Under the pieces are notes generated by a model. It saw only the letters and a list, made by a program, of their open reading frames with translations, was not told the DNA's origin and searched no databases. From NCBI RefSeq assembly GCF_901472495.1, contig NZ_LR590469.1, positions 124,001 to 188,000 on the forward strand: a stretch of 64,000 nucleotides of DNA. Reading direction: 5' to 3'. The translations under genes were made by a program, and so were the position numbers. Position 1 is the stretch's first letter; the number at the start of each line of letters is the position of its first letter. This stretch comes from Yersinia enterocolitica subsp. enterocolitica. Its GTDB lineage: Bacteria; Pseudomonadota; Gammaproteobacteria; Enterobacterales; Enterobacteriaceae. Below are positions 45,526 to 53,858 of this stretch, piece by piece.

Positions 45526-46671
45526 GTGGGTAAGGCAACCGAGCAAAATGATAAGCTGAATCGCGCTGTTATAGTGTCGGTGGTTCTGCACATCATATTG
45601 ATTGCCCTGTTGATTTGGGGCTCTCTGACGCAGACGACTGAAATGGGCGGTGGCGGTGCTGGCGGTGAAGTTATTGACGCCGTCATGGTCGATCCGGGCG
45701 CAGTGACAGAGCAGTATAACCGTCAGCAACAGCAACAGACGGACGCTAAACGCGCGGAGCAGCAACGCCAGAAGAAAGCTGAACAGCAAGCTGAGGAATT
45801 ACAGCAAAAGCAGGCAGCAGAACAACAACGCTTGAAAGAATTGGAAAAAGAGCGTCTGCAAGCACAGGAAGATGCGAAGCAGGCGGCTGAAGAACAGAAA
45901 AAACAAGCAGCTGAACAGCAGAAAGAGGCCGCTGAGCAACAGAAAGCTGCCGCTGCCGCCGCCGCAAAAGCGAAAGAAGAGCAGAAGCAGGCCGAGGCCG
46001 CTGCAGCGCAAGCTAAAGCAGAAGCGGATAAGTTGGTAAAAGCACAGGCCGAAGCACAGAAAAAAGCTGAAGCCGAGGCCAAAAAAGAGGCCGCTGTCGC
46101 CGCTGCTGCGAAGAAACAAGCTGATGCAGATGCGAAGAAAGCCGCAGATGCTGCTGAAAAGGCCGCAACAGAAGCTGCCGAGAAGAAAGCGGCTGCTGAT
46201 GCTGAGAAGAAAGCCGCCGCTGATGCTAAAAAAGCCGCAGCTGCTGAGGCCAAAAAGAAAGCTGCCGCAGAAGCCGCCGCTGCAACAGATGTTGATGATT
46301 TATTCGGTGGCCTGGCAAATTCCAAGAATGCACCGAAAAGTGGTTCCGGTGCAGGCGCTGCTGCTGCCGGTAAAGGTGGCGGCAAGAAGAGTGGGGCGTC
46401 AGCAGGTGATATCAGCGGCTATTTGGGCCAAGTCACTGCTGCAATCCAAAGTAAATTTTATGATGCTGATCTTTACAAAGGTCGCACCTGTAATCTGCGA
46501 ATTAAACTGGCACCAGATGGTCTATTAATTGATGTTAAACAGGAAGGGGGCGATCCGGCACTGTGCCAGGCGGCTATCGCTGCGGCGAAACTCGCTAAAA
46601 TACCTAAACCGCCAAGTCAGGACGTGTATGAGGTGTTTAAGAATGCTCCGCTTGTATTTAAGCCTCAATAA
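45526..46671 (+). CDS. tolA: TolA, trans-periplasmic spanning protein
   Basis: Links the TolQR motor with Pal and TolB. The GTG at 45526 gives 381 residues (E. coli 421). There is one N-terminal helix (VIVSVVLHIILIALLIWG), a Gly-rich hinge, a long helical domain of Ala/Lys/Glu/Gln repeats (about residues 60-270), and the globular C-terminal domain with CNLRIKLAPDG and KIPKPPSQDVYEVFKNAPL. A GTG at 45511 would add five residues, but the E. coli start aligns with 45526. The shorter repeat domain is ordinary variation. The long frames on the other strand here are artefacts of the repeats. Confidence 0.96.
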   Translation: MGKATEQNDKLNRAVIVSVVLHIILIALLIWGSLTQTTEMGGGGAGGEVIDAVMVDPGAVTEQYNRQQQQQTDAKRAEQQRQKKAEQQAEELQQKQAAEQQRLKELEKERLQAQEDAKQAAEEQKKQAAEQQKEAAEQQKAAAAAAAKAKEEQKQAEAAAAQAKAEADKLVKAQAEAQKKAEAEAKKEAAVAAAAKKQADADAKKAADAAEKAATEAAEKKAAADAEKKAAADAKKAAAAEAKKKAAAEAAAATDVDDLFGGLANSKNAPKSGSGAGAAAAGKGGGKKSGASAGDISGYLGQVTAAIQSKFYDADLYKGRTCNLRIKLAPDGLLIDVKQEGGDPALCQAAIAAAKLAKIPKPPSQDVYEVFKNAPLVFKPQ

Positions 46672-46790
46672 GGTTTGATTGACAGGGTATAATGGTGTTA
46701 ATCAACCGTGGATTATGTAGTTTTGTTTGCGTTGGTTTGTTAAAATTCTGCTAATTATCGCGGGCATCCCGCTCGGATAAGGGAGATAAA

Positions 46791-48083
46791 ATGAAGCAGG
46801 CATTTCGAGTTGCGCTAGGCTTTTTAGTATTATGGGCTTCTGTTTTACACGCAGAAGTTCGAATTGAGATTACCCAAGGGGTAGACTCTGCTCGTCCAAT
46901 TGGTGTTGTTCCATTCAAATGGATGGGGCCAGGTACACCACCGGAAGAGATTGGTGCGATCGTTGGCGCGGATTTGCGCAATAGTGGCAAATTTAACCCA
47001 ATTGATGCGGCGCGTATGCCACAACAACCTTCTACAGCAGCTGAAGTCACCCCTGCTGCCTGGACTGCGCTCGGTATTGATGCCGTGGTGGTGGGTCAGG
47101 TTCAACCGAGTGCTGATGGCAGCTATGTGGTTTCTTACCAGTTAGTAGATACTTCTGGTGCCGCCGGTAGCGTTTTGGCGCAAAATCAGTATAAAGTGAC
47201 CAAACAGTGGTTACGTTATGCCGCGCATACCGCCAGTGATGAAGTATTTGAAAAACTGACTGGGATTAAAGGTGCTTTCCGTACCCGTATTGCTTATGTT
47301 GTGCAAACCAATGGCGGCAAGTTCCCACACGAATTGCGGGTTTCTGATTACGATGGCTACAACCAGTTTGTGGTTCACCGTTCTCCAGAGCCTTTGATGT
47401 CACCAGCCTGGTCTCCAGATGGTAGCAAAATTGCTTATGTAACTTTTGAGAGTGGCAAATCAGCACTGGTTATTCAGACGCTGGCAAATGGTGCAATCAG
47501 ACAAGTGGCTTCATTCCCTCGTCATAACGGTGCACCAGCCTTCTCGCCAGATGGCACCAAATTGGCTTTCGCTTTGTCTAAAAGCGGTAGCTTGAATTTG
47601 TATGTTATGGACTTAGGTTCTGGCCAAATTAGCCAGGTGACTGATGGTCGTAGCAATAACACTGAACCAAGCTGGTTCCCGGATAGCCAGAATCTGGCCT
47701 ATACCTCGGATCAGGGCGGTCGTCCACAAGTGTATAAAGTGAATATTAATGGCGGTGCGCCACAGCGAATCACGTGGGAAGGTTCTCAGAACCAGAACGC
47801 AGATGTGAGTCCTGATGGTAAATTCCTGGTATTGGTTAGTTCCAATGGTGGGGCACAACACATCGCCAAACAGGATCTGGTAACGGGAGCCGTTCAAGTA
47901 TTAACGGACACGTTCCTGGATGAAACGCCTAGTATCGCGCCTAACGGCACCATGGTTATCTATAGCTCGACACAAGGGCTGGGAGCCGTGTTACAGCTGG
48001 TCTCGACTGATGGGCGTTTCAAAGCGCGTCTTCCGGCAACTGATGGACAGGTCAAATTTCCTGCCTGGTCGCCGTATCTGTGA
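46791..48083 (+). CDS. tolB: TolB, periplasmic beta-propeller protein
   Basis: Periplasmic partner of Pal, 430 residues as in E. coli. A Sec signal ends at LHAEVRIEI (the mature N-terminus is the TolA box). The N-terminal alpha/beta domain is followed by a six-bladed propeller with repeated SPDG/WSPDG motifs (PAWSPDGSKIAY, PAFSPDGTKLAF, DVSPDGKFLV). It is preceded by AAGGGAGATAAA. Confidence 0.98.
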   Translation: MKQAFRVALGFLVLWASVLHAEVRIEITQGVDSARPIGVVPFKWMGPGTPPEEIGAIVGADLRNSGKFNPIDAARMPQQPSTAAEVTPAAWTALGIDAVVVGQVQPSADGSYVVSYQLVDTSGAAGSVLAQNQYKVTKQWLRYAAHTASDEVFEKLTGIKGAFRTRIAYVVQTNGGKFPHELRVSDYDGYNQFVVHRSPEPLMSPAWSPDGSKIAYVTFESGKSALVIQTLANGAIRQVASFPRHNGAPAFSPDGTKLAFALSKSGSLNLYVMDLGSGQISQVTDGRSNNTEPSWFPDSQNLAYTSDQGGRPQVYKVNINGGAPQRITWEGSQNQNADVSPDGKFLVLVSSNGGAQHIAKQDLVTGAVQVLTDTFLDETPSIAPNGTMVIYSSTQGLGAVLQLVSTDGRFKARLPATDGQVKFPAWSPYL

Positions 48084-48131
48084 TGCATGTGTAAATACGT
48101 ATGTATGGCAAACTATAAAAGGATCAAAGAG

Positions 48132-48638
48132 ATGCAACTGAACAAAGTGCTAAAAGGGCTAATGTTGGCTTTGCCAGTTCTGGCAATCGCTGCTTGTAGT
48201 TCTAACAAAAGCGCAAATAATGACCAATCTGGCATGGGCGCTGGCACTGGTACAGAAAACGGCAGCAACCTGTCTTCCGAAGAGCAAGCGCGTCTTCAGA
48301 TGCAAGAACTGCAAAAGAACAATATCGTTTACTTCGGTTTCGATAAATACGATATCGGTTCTGACTTCGCTCAAATGCTGGATGCACATGCTGCATTCCT
48401 GCGTAGCAACCCATCTTACAAAGTTGTTGTTGAAGGCCACGCGGATGAACGCGGTACGCCAGAATACAACATCGCGTTGGGCGAGCGTCGTGCAAACGCA
48501 GTGAAAATGTATCTGCAAGGTAAAGGCGTTTCTGCTGACCAAATCTCTATCGTTTCTTACGGTAAAGAGAAACCAGCAGTACTGGGCCATGACGAAGCCG
48601 CATTTGCTAAAAACCGTCGTGCAGTTCTGGTTTACTAA
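48132..48638 (+). CDS. pal: Pal, peptidoglycan-associated lipoprotein
   Basis: Outer-membrane lipoprotein that anchors the membrane to peptidoglycan and binds TolB. The start MQLNKVLKGLMLALPVLAIA leads to the lipobox LAIAAC (Cys near residue 22). The OmpA-like domain carries GHADERGTPEYNIALGERRA. From 48132 it has 168 residues (E. coli 173). An upstream ATG at 48087 would place extra residues before the signal and is unlikely. Confidence 0.97.
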   Translation: MQLNKVLKGLMLALPVLAIAACSSNKSANNDQSGMGAGTGTENGSNLSSEEQARLQMQELQKNNIVYFGFDKYDIGSDFAQMLDAHAAFLRSNPSYKVVVEGHADERGTPEYNIALGERRANAVKMYLQGKGVSADQISIVSYGKEKPAVLGHDEAAFAKNRRAVLVY

Positions 48639-48647
48639 GAGAATCGC

Positions 48648-49457
48648 ATGAACAGTAACTTCAGACGTCACTTAGTGGGTCTGTCGTTACTGGTTGGCGT
48701 AGCGGTCCCATGGGCCGCTACTGCCCAAGCGCCAATCAGTAATGTCGGCTCCGGCTCGGTAGAAGATCGAGTCACTCAACTTGAGCGTATTTCCAACGCT
48801 CACAGCCAACTATTAACTCAACTTCAGCAACAACTGTCAGATTCGCAACGCGATGTAGATAGTTTACGCGGTCAGATCCAAGAAAATCAGTATCAGCTCA
48901 ATCAAATTGTTGAGCGGCAAAAACAGATCTACCAGCAGATGGATAGTCTGAGCGGTGGTCAGGGGGCGTCTACTTCAACGCCTGCGGCTGCTGGCGCTGC
49001 GACAGATAATGCAGCGACTGGAAGTTCTGATACTGCCGCCGCAGGCGCAGCAGCAGCTACAGCGGCACCTGCAGCCAGTACTGGCGATGAAAATAGCGAT
49101 TACAATGCAGCTGTTTCTCTGGCTCTTGAAAAAAAGCAATACGATCAAGCGATCACTGCTTTCCAAGGCTTTGTGAAACAGTATCCAAAGTCGACTTACC
49201 AACCTAACGCCAATTATTGGTTAGGGCAGTTGTATTACAACAAAGGTAAGAAAGATGATGCTGCGTATTATTATGCTGTTGTAGTAAAAAATTATCCAAA
49301 GTCTCCAAAAAGTTCAGAAGCGATGTTTAAAGTTGGGGTGATCATGCAGGATAAAGGCCAAAGCGATAAAGCGAAGGCGGTTTATCAACAAGTGATCAAG
49401 CAATATCCCAACACTGATGCTGCTAAACAAGCACAGAAACGTTTATCTGCTCTTTAG
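48648..49457 (+). CDS. cpoB: CpoB, cell division coordinator (YbgF)
   Basis: Periplasmic protein that coordinates PBP1B with Tol-Pal. The 269 residues show a Sec signal ending at ATAQA, an N-terminal trimeric coiled coil (QQQLSDSQRDVDSLRGQIQE), an Ala/Thr-rich linker and three TPR repeats (YNAAVSLALEKKQYDQAITA onward). It ends the operon. Confidence 0.96.
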   Translation: MNSNFRRHLVGLSLLVGVAVPWAATAQAPISNVGSGSVEDRVTQLERISNAHSQLLTQLQQQLSDSQRDVDSLRGQIQENQYQLNQIVERQKQIYQQMDSLSGGQGASTSTPAAAGAATDNAATGSSDTAAAGAAAATAAPAASTGDENSDYNAAVSLALEKKQYDQAITAFQGFVKQYPKSTYQPNANYWLGQLYYNKGKKDDAAYYYAVVVKNYPKSPKSSEAMFKVGVIMQDKGQSDKAKAVYQQVIKQYPNTDAAKQAQKRLSAL

Positions 49458-49466
49458 CCTTTTTCG

Positions 49467-49505
49467 AGCCCAGGAATCGGTCTTATTGACTAGTTTCTGG
49501 GCTTT
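49467..49505 (+). terminator. probable terminator after cpoB
   Basis: Stem AGCCCAGGAA / TTTCTGGGCT (one G-T pair) with a long loop and a short T run, ten bases after the cpoB stop. Confidence 0.4.
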
Positions 49506-49649
49506 GGCGAACGAAGAACAAGCAGTTAGACGTCTTTACAGAAATTTAAGTTGCACTGTGAAGAGAAATTAGTAATATATGCCGCCGTTGCCAAGACAAC
49601 TTGTAAAACGTTAAAGCAACAGGAAATTATGGTTCGTAGTAAACATAAT

Positions 49650-49779
49650 GGGTCGTTAGCTCAGTTGGTAGAGCAGTTGACTTTTAATCAATTGGTCGCA
49701 GGTTCGAGCCGAGCGAAGCGAGACAGCAACGCGTTAGCGTTGACCCGAAGGGCGAGTCAGCAGGACGAGTAATCCCGCA
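49650..49779 (+). pseudogene. disrupted tRNA-Lys copy
   Basis: Bases 49650-49707 equal tRNA positions 1-58 of the intact lysine tRNAs downstream. From 49708 about 60 GC-rich bases take over (small hairpins such as CAACGC-GTTA-GCGTTG). After them the sequence resumes with AGTAATCCCGCACGAC, identical to the spacer that follows the intact genes. The true 3' acceptor strand and CCA end are missing. It could alternatively be viewed as a tRNA with an insertion in the T loop, but without CCA it is unlikely to be charged. Confidence 0.8.
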
Positions 49780-49816
49780 CGACAGGCACTGAATTGTCAT
49801 TGGCAGTACACATAAT

Positions 49817-49892
49817 GGGTCGTTAGCTCAGTTGGTAGAGCAGTTGACTTTTAATCAATTGGTCGCAGGTTCGAATCCCGCACGACCCACCA
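49817..49892 (+). tRNA. tRNA-Lys (anticodon TTT), copy 2
   Basis: 76 bases including encoded CCA. The acceptor GGGTCGT / ACGACCC, the D arm, and the anticodon loop CTTTTAA with anticodon TTT all fold. The T stem GCAGG / CCCGC has an A-C mismatch at 51-63, which E. coli tRNA-Lys does not have. Confidence 0.96.
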
Positions 49893-49949
49893 TTATGTCA
49901 AGTAATCCCGCACGACAGGCACTGAATTGTCATTGGTAGTACACATAAT

Positions 49950-50025
49950 GGGTCGTTAGCTCAGTTGGTAGAGCAGTTGACTTTTAATCAATTGGTCGCA
50001 GGTTCGAATCCCGCACGACCCACCA
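49950..50025 (+). tRNA. tRNA-Lys (anticodon TTT), copy 3
   Basis: Identical in sequence to the copy at 49817, in a 133-bp tandem unit that includes the spacer. Confidence 0.96.
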
Positions 50026-50082
50026 TTATGTCAAGTAATCCCGCACGACAGGCACTGAATTGTCATTGGTAGTACACATAAT

Positions 50083-50158
50083 GGGTCGTTAGCTCAGTTG
50101 GTAGAGCAGTTGACTTTTAATCAATTGGTCGCAGGTTCGAATCCCGCACGACCCACCA
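50083..50158 (+). tRNA. tRNA-Lys (anticodon TTT), copy 4
   Basis: Identical to copies 2 and 3, with the same 133-bp periodicity. Confidence 0.96.
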
Positions 50159-50216
50159 TTATGTCAAGTAATCCCGCACGACTGGCACTGAATTGTCATC
50201 AAATAGTAAACATAAT

Positions 50217-50292
50217 GGGTCGTTAGCTCAGTTGGTAGAGCAGTTGACTTTTAATCAATTGGTCGCAGGTTCGAATCCCGCACGACCCACCA
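50217..50292 (+). tRNA. tRNA-Lys (anticodon TTT), copy 5
   Basis: Identical tRNA. The spacer before it differs slightly (ACTGGCACTG, TCAAATAGTAAAC), and the repeat array ends after it. Confidence 0.96.
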
Positions 50293-50483
50293 TTATCTTC
50301 TCCTTCTCCTGTTATACCTTCCAAGCAATATCATTTATATTTCTCATTCCAGAACCCCAAACAGATCTCTATAATCCTCTACTATCCTTTCTATCACTCA
50401 ACTTCCCCCATATTTAACTCTATTAAACATTTTTGCCATTTTGAGACAATATCTGGCGACTTTTCGCAAAATATTGAGTATTT

Positions 50484-50501
50484 TGTTTAGGATAAAAAAC
50501 A
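50484..50501. promoter_or_regulatory. NadR (NAD repressor) box upstream of nadA
   Basis: TGTTTA-N6-AAAACA matches the NadR operator TGTTTA-N6-TAAACA at 11 of 12 positions. It lies about 70 bases before nadA, whose E. coli counterpart is NadR-repressed. Confidence 0.6.
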
Positions 50502-50568
50502 AATCAATCTGACTGGCAGCCTGAAAGGCATTATGGCTCCGGAATCACTGGCAATAGAGATGTGAGCG

Positions 50569-51630
50569 ATGAGCGAAACTTTTGATGTGAATGCAGCGAT
50601 TTATCCTTTCCCTGCGCGGCCTGTCCCGCTGGATGTGGACCAAAAAGCCTTTTATCGTGAGAAAATTAAAACACTGCTGAAGCAACGCGATGCCGTGTTA
50701 GTCGCTCACTATTATACTGACCCTGAAATTCAGGCTTTGGCCGAAGAGACTGGCGGCTGTGTTGCTGATTCCCTGGAGATGGCGCGATTTGGTAACAACC
50801 ACCCTGCGTCAACTCTGCTGGTCGCTGGCGTTCGTTTTATGGGTGAAACGGCTAAAATACTCAATCCCGAAAAGCAAGTATTGATGCCAACCCTCAATGC
50901 TGAATGTTCGCTGGATTTAGGCTGTCCGGCTGATGAATTTGCCGCATTCTGCGACAGCCATCCTGACCGCACTGTCGTGGTGTATGCCAATACCTCAGCG
51001 GCGGTCAAAGCCCGGGCTGATTGGGTGGTCACTTCCAGTATCGCGGTTGAGTTAATCGAACATCTCGATAGCCTGGGTGAGAAAATAATCTGGGCACCGG
51101 ATAGGCATCTTGGAAACTACGTACAAAAAAGGAGTGGTGCCGATGTGCTGTGCTGGCAGGGGGCTTGTATCGTCCATGACGAGTTTAAAACCCAGGCACT
51201 GGCCCAAATGAAAGCATTACATCCCGATGCCGCGGTGTTGGTTCACCCGGAGTCGCCACAAGCTGTTGTCGATATGGCGGATGCGGTAGGTTCAACCAGT
51301 CAGTTGATCATGGCGGCAAAAACATTGCCCCAGAAAAAACTGATCGTCGCAACGGATCGGGGCATTTTCTATAAAATGCAGCAGGCTTGTCCAGATAAAG
51401 AGTTATTCGAAGCGCCCACTGCTGGTGAAGGTGCAACATGCCGAAGCTGTGCGCATTGTCCGTGGATGGCGATGAATGGTCTTAAAGCGATAGCTGAGGG
51501 GCTGGAGCAGGGGGGTGTGATGCATGAGATACATGTTGATGAGCAATTGCGTCAGCAGGCGCTGATACCGCTAAATCGCATGTTGGATTTTGCCAACGAG
51601 TTGAAGTTACAGACCAAAGGTAATGCGTAA
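50569..51630 (+). CDS. nadA: quinolinate synthase A
   Basis: [4Fe-4S] enzyme that makes quinolinate from iminoaspartate and dihydroxyacetone phosphate for NAD synthesis. It has 353 residues (E. coli 347). The three cluster cysteines are in LNAECSLDLGCP, WQGACIVHDE and GEGATCRSCAHCPWMAMN, where extra cysteines are usual. HYYTDPEIQALAEETGG is also conserved. The stop lies inside the target repeat of a miniature element. Confidence 0.97.
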   Translation: MSETFDVNAAIYPFPARPVPLDVDQKAFYREKIKTLLKQRDAVLVAHYYTDPEIQALAEETGGCVADSLEMARFGNNHPASTLLVAGVRFMGETAKILNPEKQVLMPTLNAECSLDLGCPADEFAAFCDSHPDRTVVVYANTSAAVKARADWVVTSSIAVELIEHLDSLGEKIIWAPDRHLGNYVQKRSGADVLCWQGACIVHDEFKTQALAQMKALHPDAAVLVHPESPQAVVDMADAVGSTSQLIMAAKTLPQKKLIVATDRGIFYKMQQACPDKELFEAPTAGEGATCRSCAHCPWMAMNGLKAIAEGLEQGGVMHEIHVDEQLRQQALIPLNRMLDFANELKLQTKGNA

Positions 51631-51636
51631 GCATTT

Positions 51637-51802
51637 CAGACGGCTGACAAACCCCAAAGACTCGATCTTGCAAGGTGAGAACAGGCAGAAGAGTAAAGCA
51701 TCCGCACCAAGGATGGCGCGGGTCGAACCCCCAGGGAAGGGGGTACGGCCTCTTTGCGATCTGCCTGTTCCCACTGATATGGGCACTTTGTCATTAACCT
51801 CC
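51637..51802 (+). mobile_element. YPAL-like miniature palindromic element, 166 bp
   Basis: Starts CAGACGGCTGACAAAC and ends TTTGTCATTAACCTCC. The internal arms AACAGGCAGA and TCTGCCTGTT show that it folds into a long hairpin. It is flanked by near-identical 15-bp direct repeats (AATGCGTAAGCATTT at 51622-51636 and AATGCATAAGTATTT at 51803-51817), which themselves are palindromic. The size agrees with the full-length YPAL class. It lies between nadA and pnuC, genes that form one operon in E. coli. Confidence 0.82.
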
Positions 51803-51877
51803 AATGCATAAGTATTTGTTCTCTTTAAAAGTTTTATGCCGATAAAACGCTTAAATTAATAGCAAAAGGATAACCAG

Positions 51878-52606
51878 ATGGATTTCTTTAGTACCAGTAA
51901 TATATTGGTTCATATTCCGCTGGGTACCGGCGGGTATGATCTTTCATGGATTGAAGCAATAGGTACGCTGTTTGGGTTGCTGTGTATCTGGTTTGCCAGC
52001 AAAGAGAAAATCATTAACTACTTGTTTGGGTTGATAAACGTGACGTTGTTCGCGGTGATTTTCTTCCAGATCCAACTCTATGCCAGCTTGTTGCTACAGC
52101 TGTTCTTCTTTGTAGCCAATATTTATGGTTGGTATGCCTGGAGCAAACAAACGCCTGATAACCAAGCAGAATTGAAAATTCGTTGGCTATCTTTGCCGAA
52201 AGCATTGGTTTGGGGCGTGGTTTGTGTCGCGGGTATCGCGTTGATGACGTTACATATTGATACGGTATTTGCCTGGCTGACCCGTGCGGCAGTTACCGTT
52301 ATGCAAGGTTTGGGGGCGAACGTCCAAATGCCGGAGTTGCAGCCAGACGCTTTCCCATTCTGGGATTCCACTATGATGGTCTTATCCATCGTGGCGATGA
52401 TCTTAATGACCCGGAAGTATGTTGAAAACTGGCTGATTTGGGTGATTATTGATGTTATCAGTGTGGCAATTTTCGCCTACCAAGGCGTTTACGCCATGGC
52501 GCTGGAATACGTGATACTGACGCTGATTGCACTAAATGGCTCTTGGCTGTGGATTAAGAGTGCGGCACGAAACCATTCACGCCCACTGTCTACCCAGAAT
52601 GACTAA
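51878..52606 (+). CDS. pnuC: nicotinamide riboside transporter PnuC
   Basis: Facilitative uptake of nicotinamide riboside, trapped by NadR kinase. It has 242 residues (E. coli 239) and about seven helices. The PnuC motifs WIEAIGTLFGLLCIWFA, NIYGWYAWSK and the C-terminal NWLIWVIIDVISVAIFAYQG are clear. The ribosome site is AAAAGGATAACC. Confidence 0.96.
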   Translation: MDFFSTSNILVHIPLGTGGYDLSWIEAIGTLFGLLCIWFASKEKIINYLFGLINVTLFAVIFFQIQLYASLLLQLFFFVANIYGWYAWSKQTPDNQAELKIRWLSLPKALVWGVVCVAGIALMTLHIDTVFAWLTRAAVTVMQGLGANVQMPELQPDAFPFWDSTMMVLSIVAMILMTRKYVENWLIWVIIDVISVAIFAYQGVYAMALEYVILTLIALNGSWLWIKSAARNHSRPLSTQND

Positions 52607-52681
52607 TATTTCGGTCCAATAACTGTTGCTGGAAATGTCAGTCAGGCGAGGTGCTCCAAAGCATTCGCCTGACTGATGACA

Positions 52682-53614
52682 TCAATGATGGTGATGATGG
52701 TGTTCTCCTGCACTGGCGGCTTGATTAATACCGCAATCAGGTGCTTCGCAGTGCTGGTATTCCATCTGAATGGTGGCATGACCAATATGGTAATGATGCA
52801 GCAGATGGTGCTGAATTCGTTGCAGTAATTCATCATTGTCTTGCGGTGGGATCACCTGTACATGCAGTGTCATCAGCCGTTGGTCACCGACTTGCCATAA
52901 GTGGACGTGATGGACGTCCCGCACCTCATAGACGCTGGCACAGAGATCTTTGCGTAACTTATTGATATCAATCTCCTGCGGTGCGCCCTCCAATAGTTCG
53001 TGAAAACTTTCTTTCAGCAGACGCCAGGCACTGCGTAATACCAATACCGAGACTAATACTGATAAAATTGGATCTATGGGTGTCCAGCCGGTGGTCAGGA
53101 TCACTACGGCTGCCACGATAGCCCCGACGGAACCTAATAAGTCACCCATAACATGCAAGGCTGCAGCCCGCACATTGATATTCTTTTCTTCCTCGCCACG
53201 ATGAAGTATCCAGAAGCAGAAAATATTCGCACATAATCCCGCTATGGCAATGATTAACATCGGTACACCCATCACCTCATGCGGGGTAAAGAAACGCCGA
53301 ACCGCCTCCCAAAAAATCAGCACGACAATCAACAATAAAGCTGCGGCGTTAACAAAAGCAGCCAGTGTGGTGAGACGCAAATAACCAAAGGTATGGCGAG
53401 AATCCGGCTTCCTCCGTGAGAAATGTACTGCCATTAGTGCAATAAATAATGCGGCAGAATCGGTCAGCATATGCCCGGCATCAGCCAGCAGTGCCAACGA
53501 ACCAGATAACCAGCCGCCAATCGCCTCTGCCACCATAAACAGAGTCGTCACAGCGAAAGCTATCAACAGGCGCTTGCTGTTGCCGTCTTGTGGGAAAAAC
53601 GATGATGCAGACAT
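52682..53614 (-). CDS. zitB: zinc efflux transporter ZitB (CDF family)
   Basis: Proton-coupled zinc exporter of the cation diffusion facilitator family. It has 310 residues (E. coli 313) with six helices. The tetrahedral site motifs are AEAIGGWLSGSLALLADAGHMLTDS (helix II, HxxxD) and HVMGDLLGSVGAI (helix V). The cytoplasmic domain includes VRDVHHVHLWQ. The protein ends in six consecutive histidines (GEHHHHHH), a natural metal-binding tail. It is convergent with pnuC. Confidence 0.95.
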   Translation of the reverse strand: MSASSFFPQDGNSKRLLIAFAVTTLFMVAEAIGGWLSGSLALLADAGHMLTDSAALFIALMAVHFSRRKPDSRHTFGYLRLTTLAAFVNAAALLLIVVLIFWEAVRRFFTPHEVMGVPMLIIAIAGLCANIFCFWILHRGEEEKNINVRAAALHVMGDLLGSVGAIVAAVVILTTGWTPIDPILSVLVSVLVLRSAWRLLKESFHELLEGAPQEIDINKLRKDLCASVYEVRDVHHVHLWQVGDQRLMTLHVQVIPPQDNDELLQRIQHHLLHHYHIGHATIQMEYQHCEAPDCGINQAASAGEHHHHHH

Positions 53615-53858
53615 ATTTATCCTTCAATGGTAAAGCTGAACGCAAAACGAGAATTATCTATCTATGTTAGCCCTGATAGGATTTCATTCAATGATTGATG
53701 CATATTATAGATAACAGCGATGTTGTTGTTTATCTGTACTGCTCTTCTAATGCGATAAAGTAGATTTACAGCATCCAATTCACCAGTTAGATTGGTTCAA
53801 CTAGATTAATACAGACAGACGTTGTGCGATGATCGTCACAAGACTTAATGGAAGAGCT

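Larger units (their letters stand above)
49650..50292 (+). repeat. tandem array of tRNA-Lys units (period 133-134 bp, first unit 167 bp)
   Basis: Five starts at 49650, 49817, 49950, 50083 and 50217. The spacers contain the fragment AATCCCGCACGAC, which equals the 3' part of the tRNA, followed by GGCACTGAATTGTCAT. E. coli has Lys and Val genes at this locus; here only Lys is seen. Confidence 0.9.

Noticed and set aside
45723..46385. Long Ala/Ser/Cys-rich frame on the complement of tolA
   Set aside because: It is a mirror of the Ala/Lys/Gln repeat coding of TolA and has no start signal or domain.
49650..50292. Regularly spaced repeats resembling a CRISPR array
   Set aside because: The repeat is the 76-base tRNA-Lys gene and the spacers are themselves near-identical, so it is a tRNA tandem array.
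49551..50417. Apparent protein-coding frames across the tRNA array
   Set aside because: They run through the tRNA-Lys genes in repeated sequence and have no protein features; they are by-products of the tRNA sequence.
53735..53770. Possible TyrR box upstream of aroG
   Set aside because: Only one half-site (TTTACA) is good; the partner half matches 3 of 6, too weak to call.
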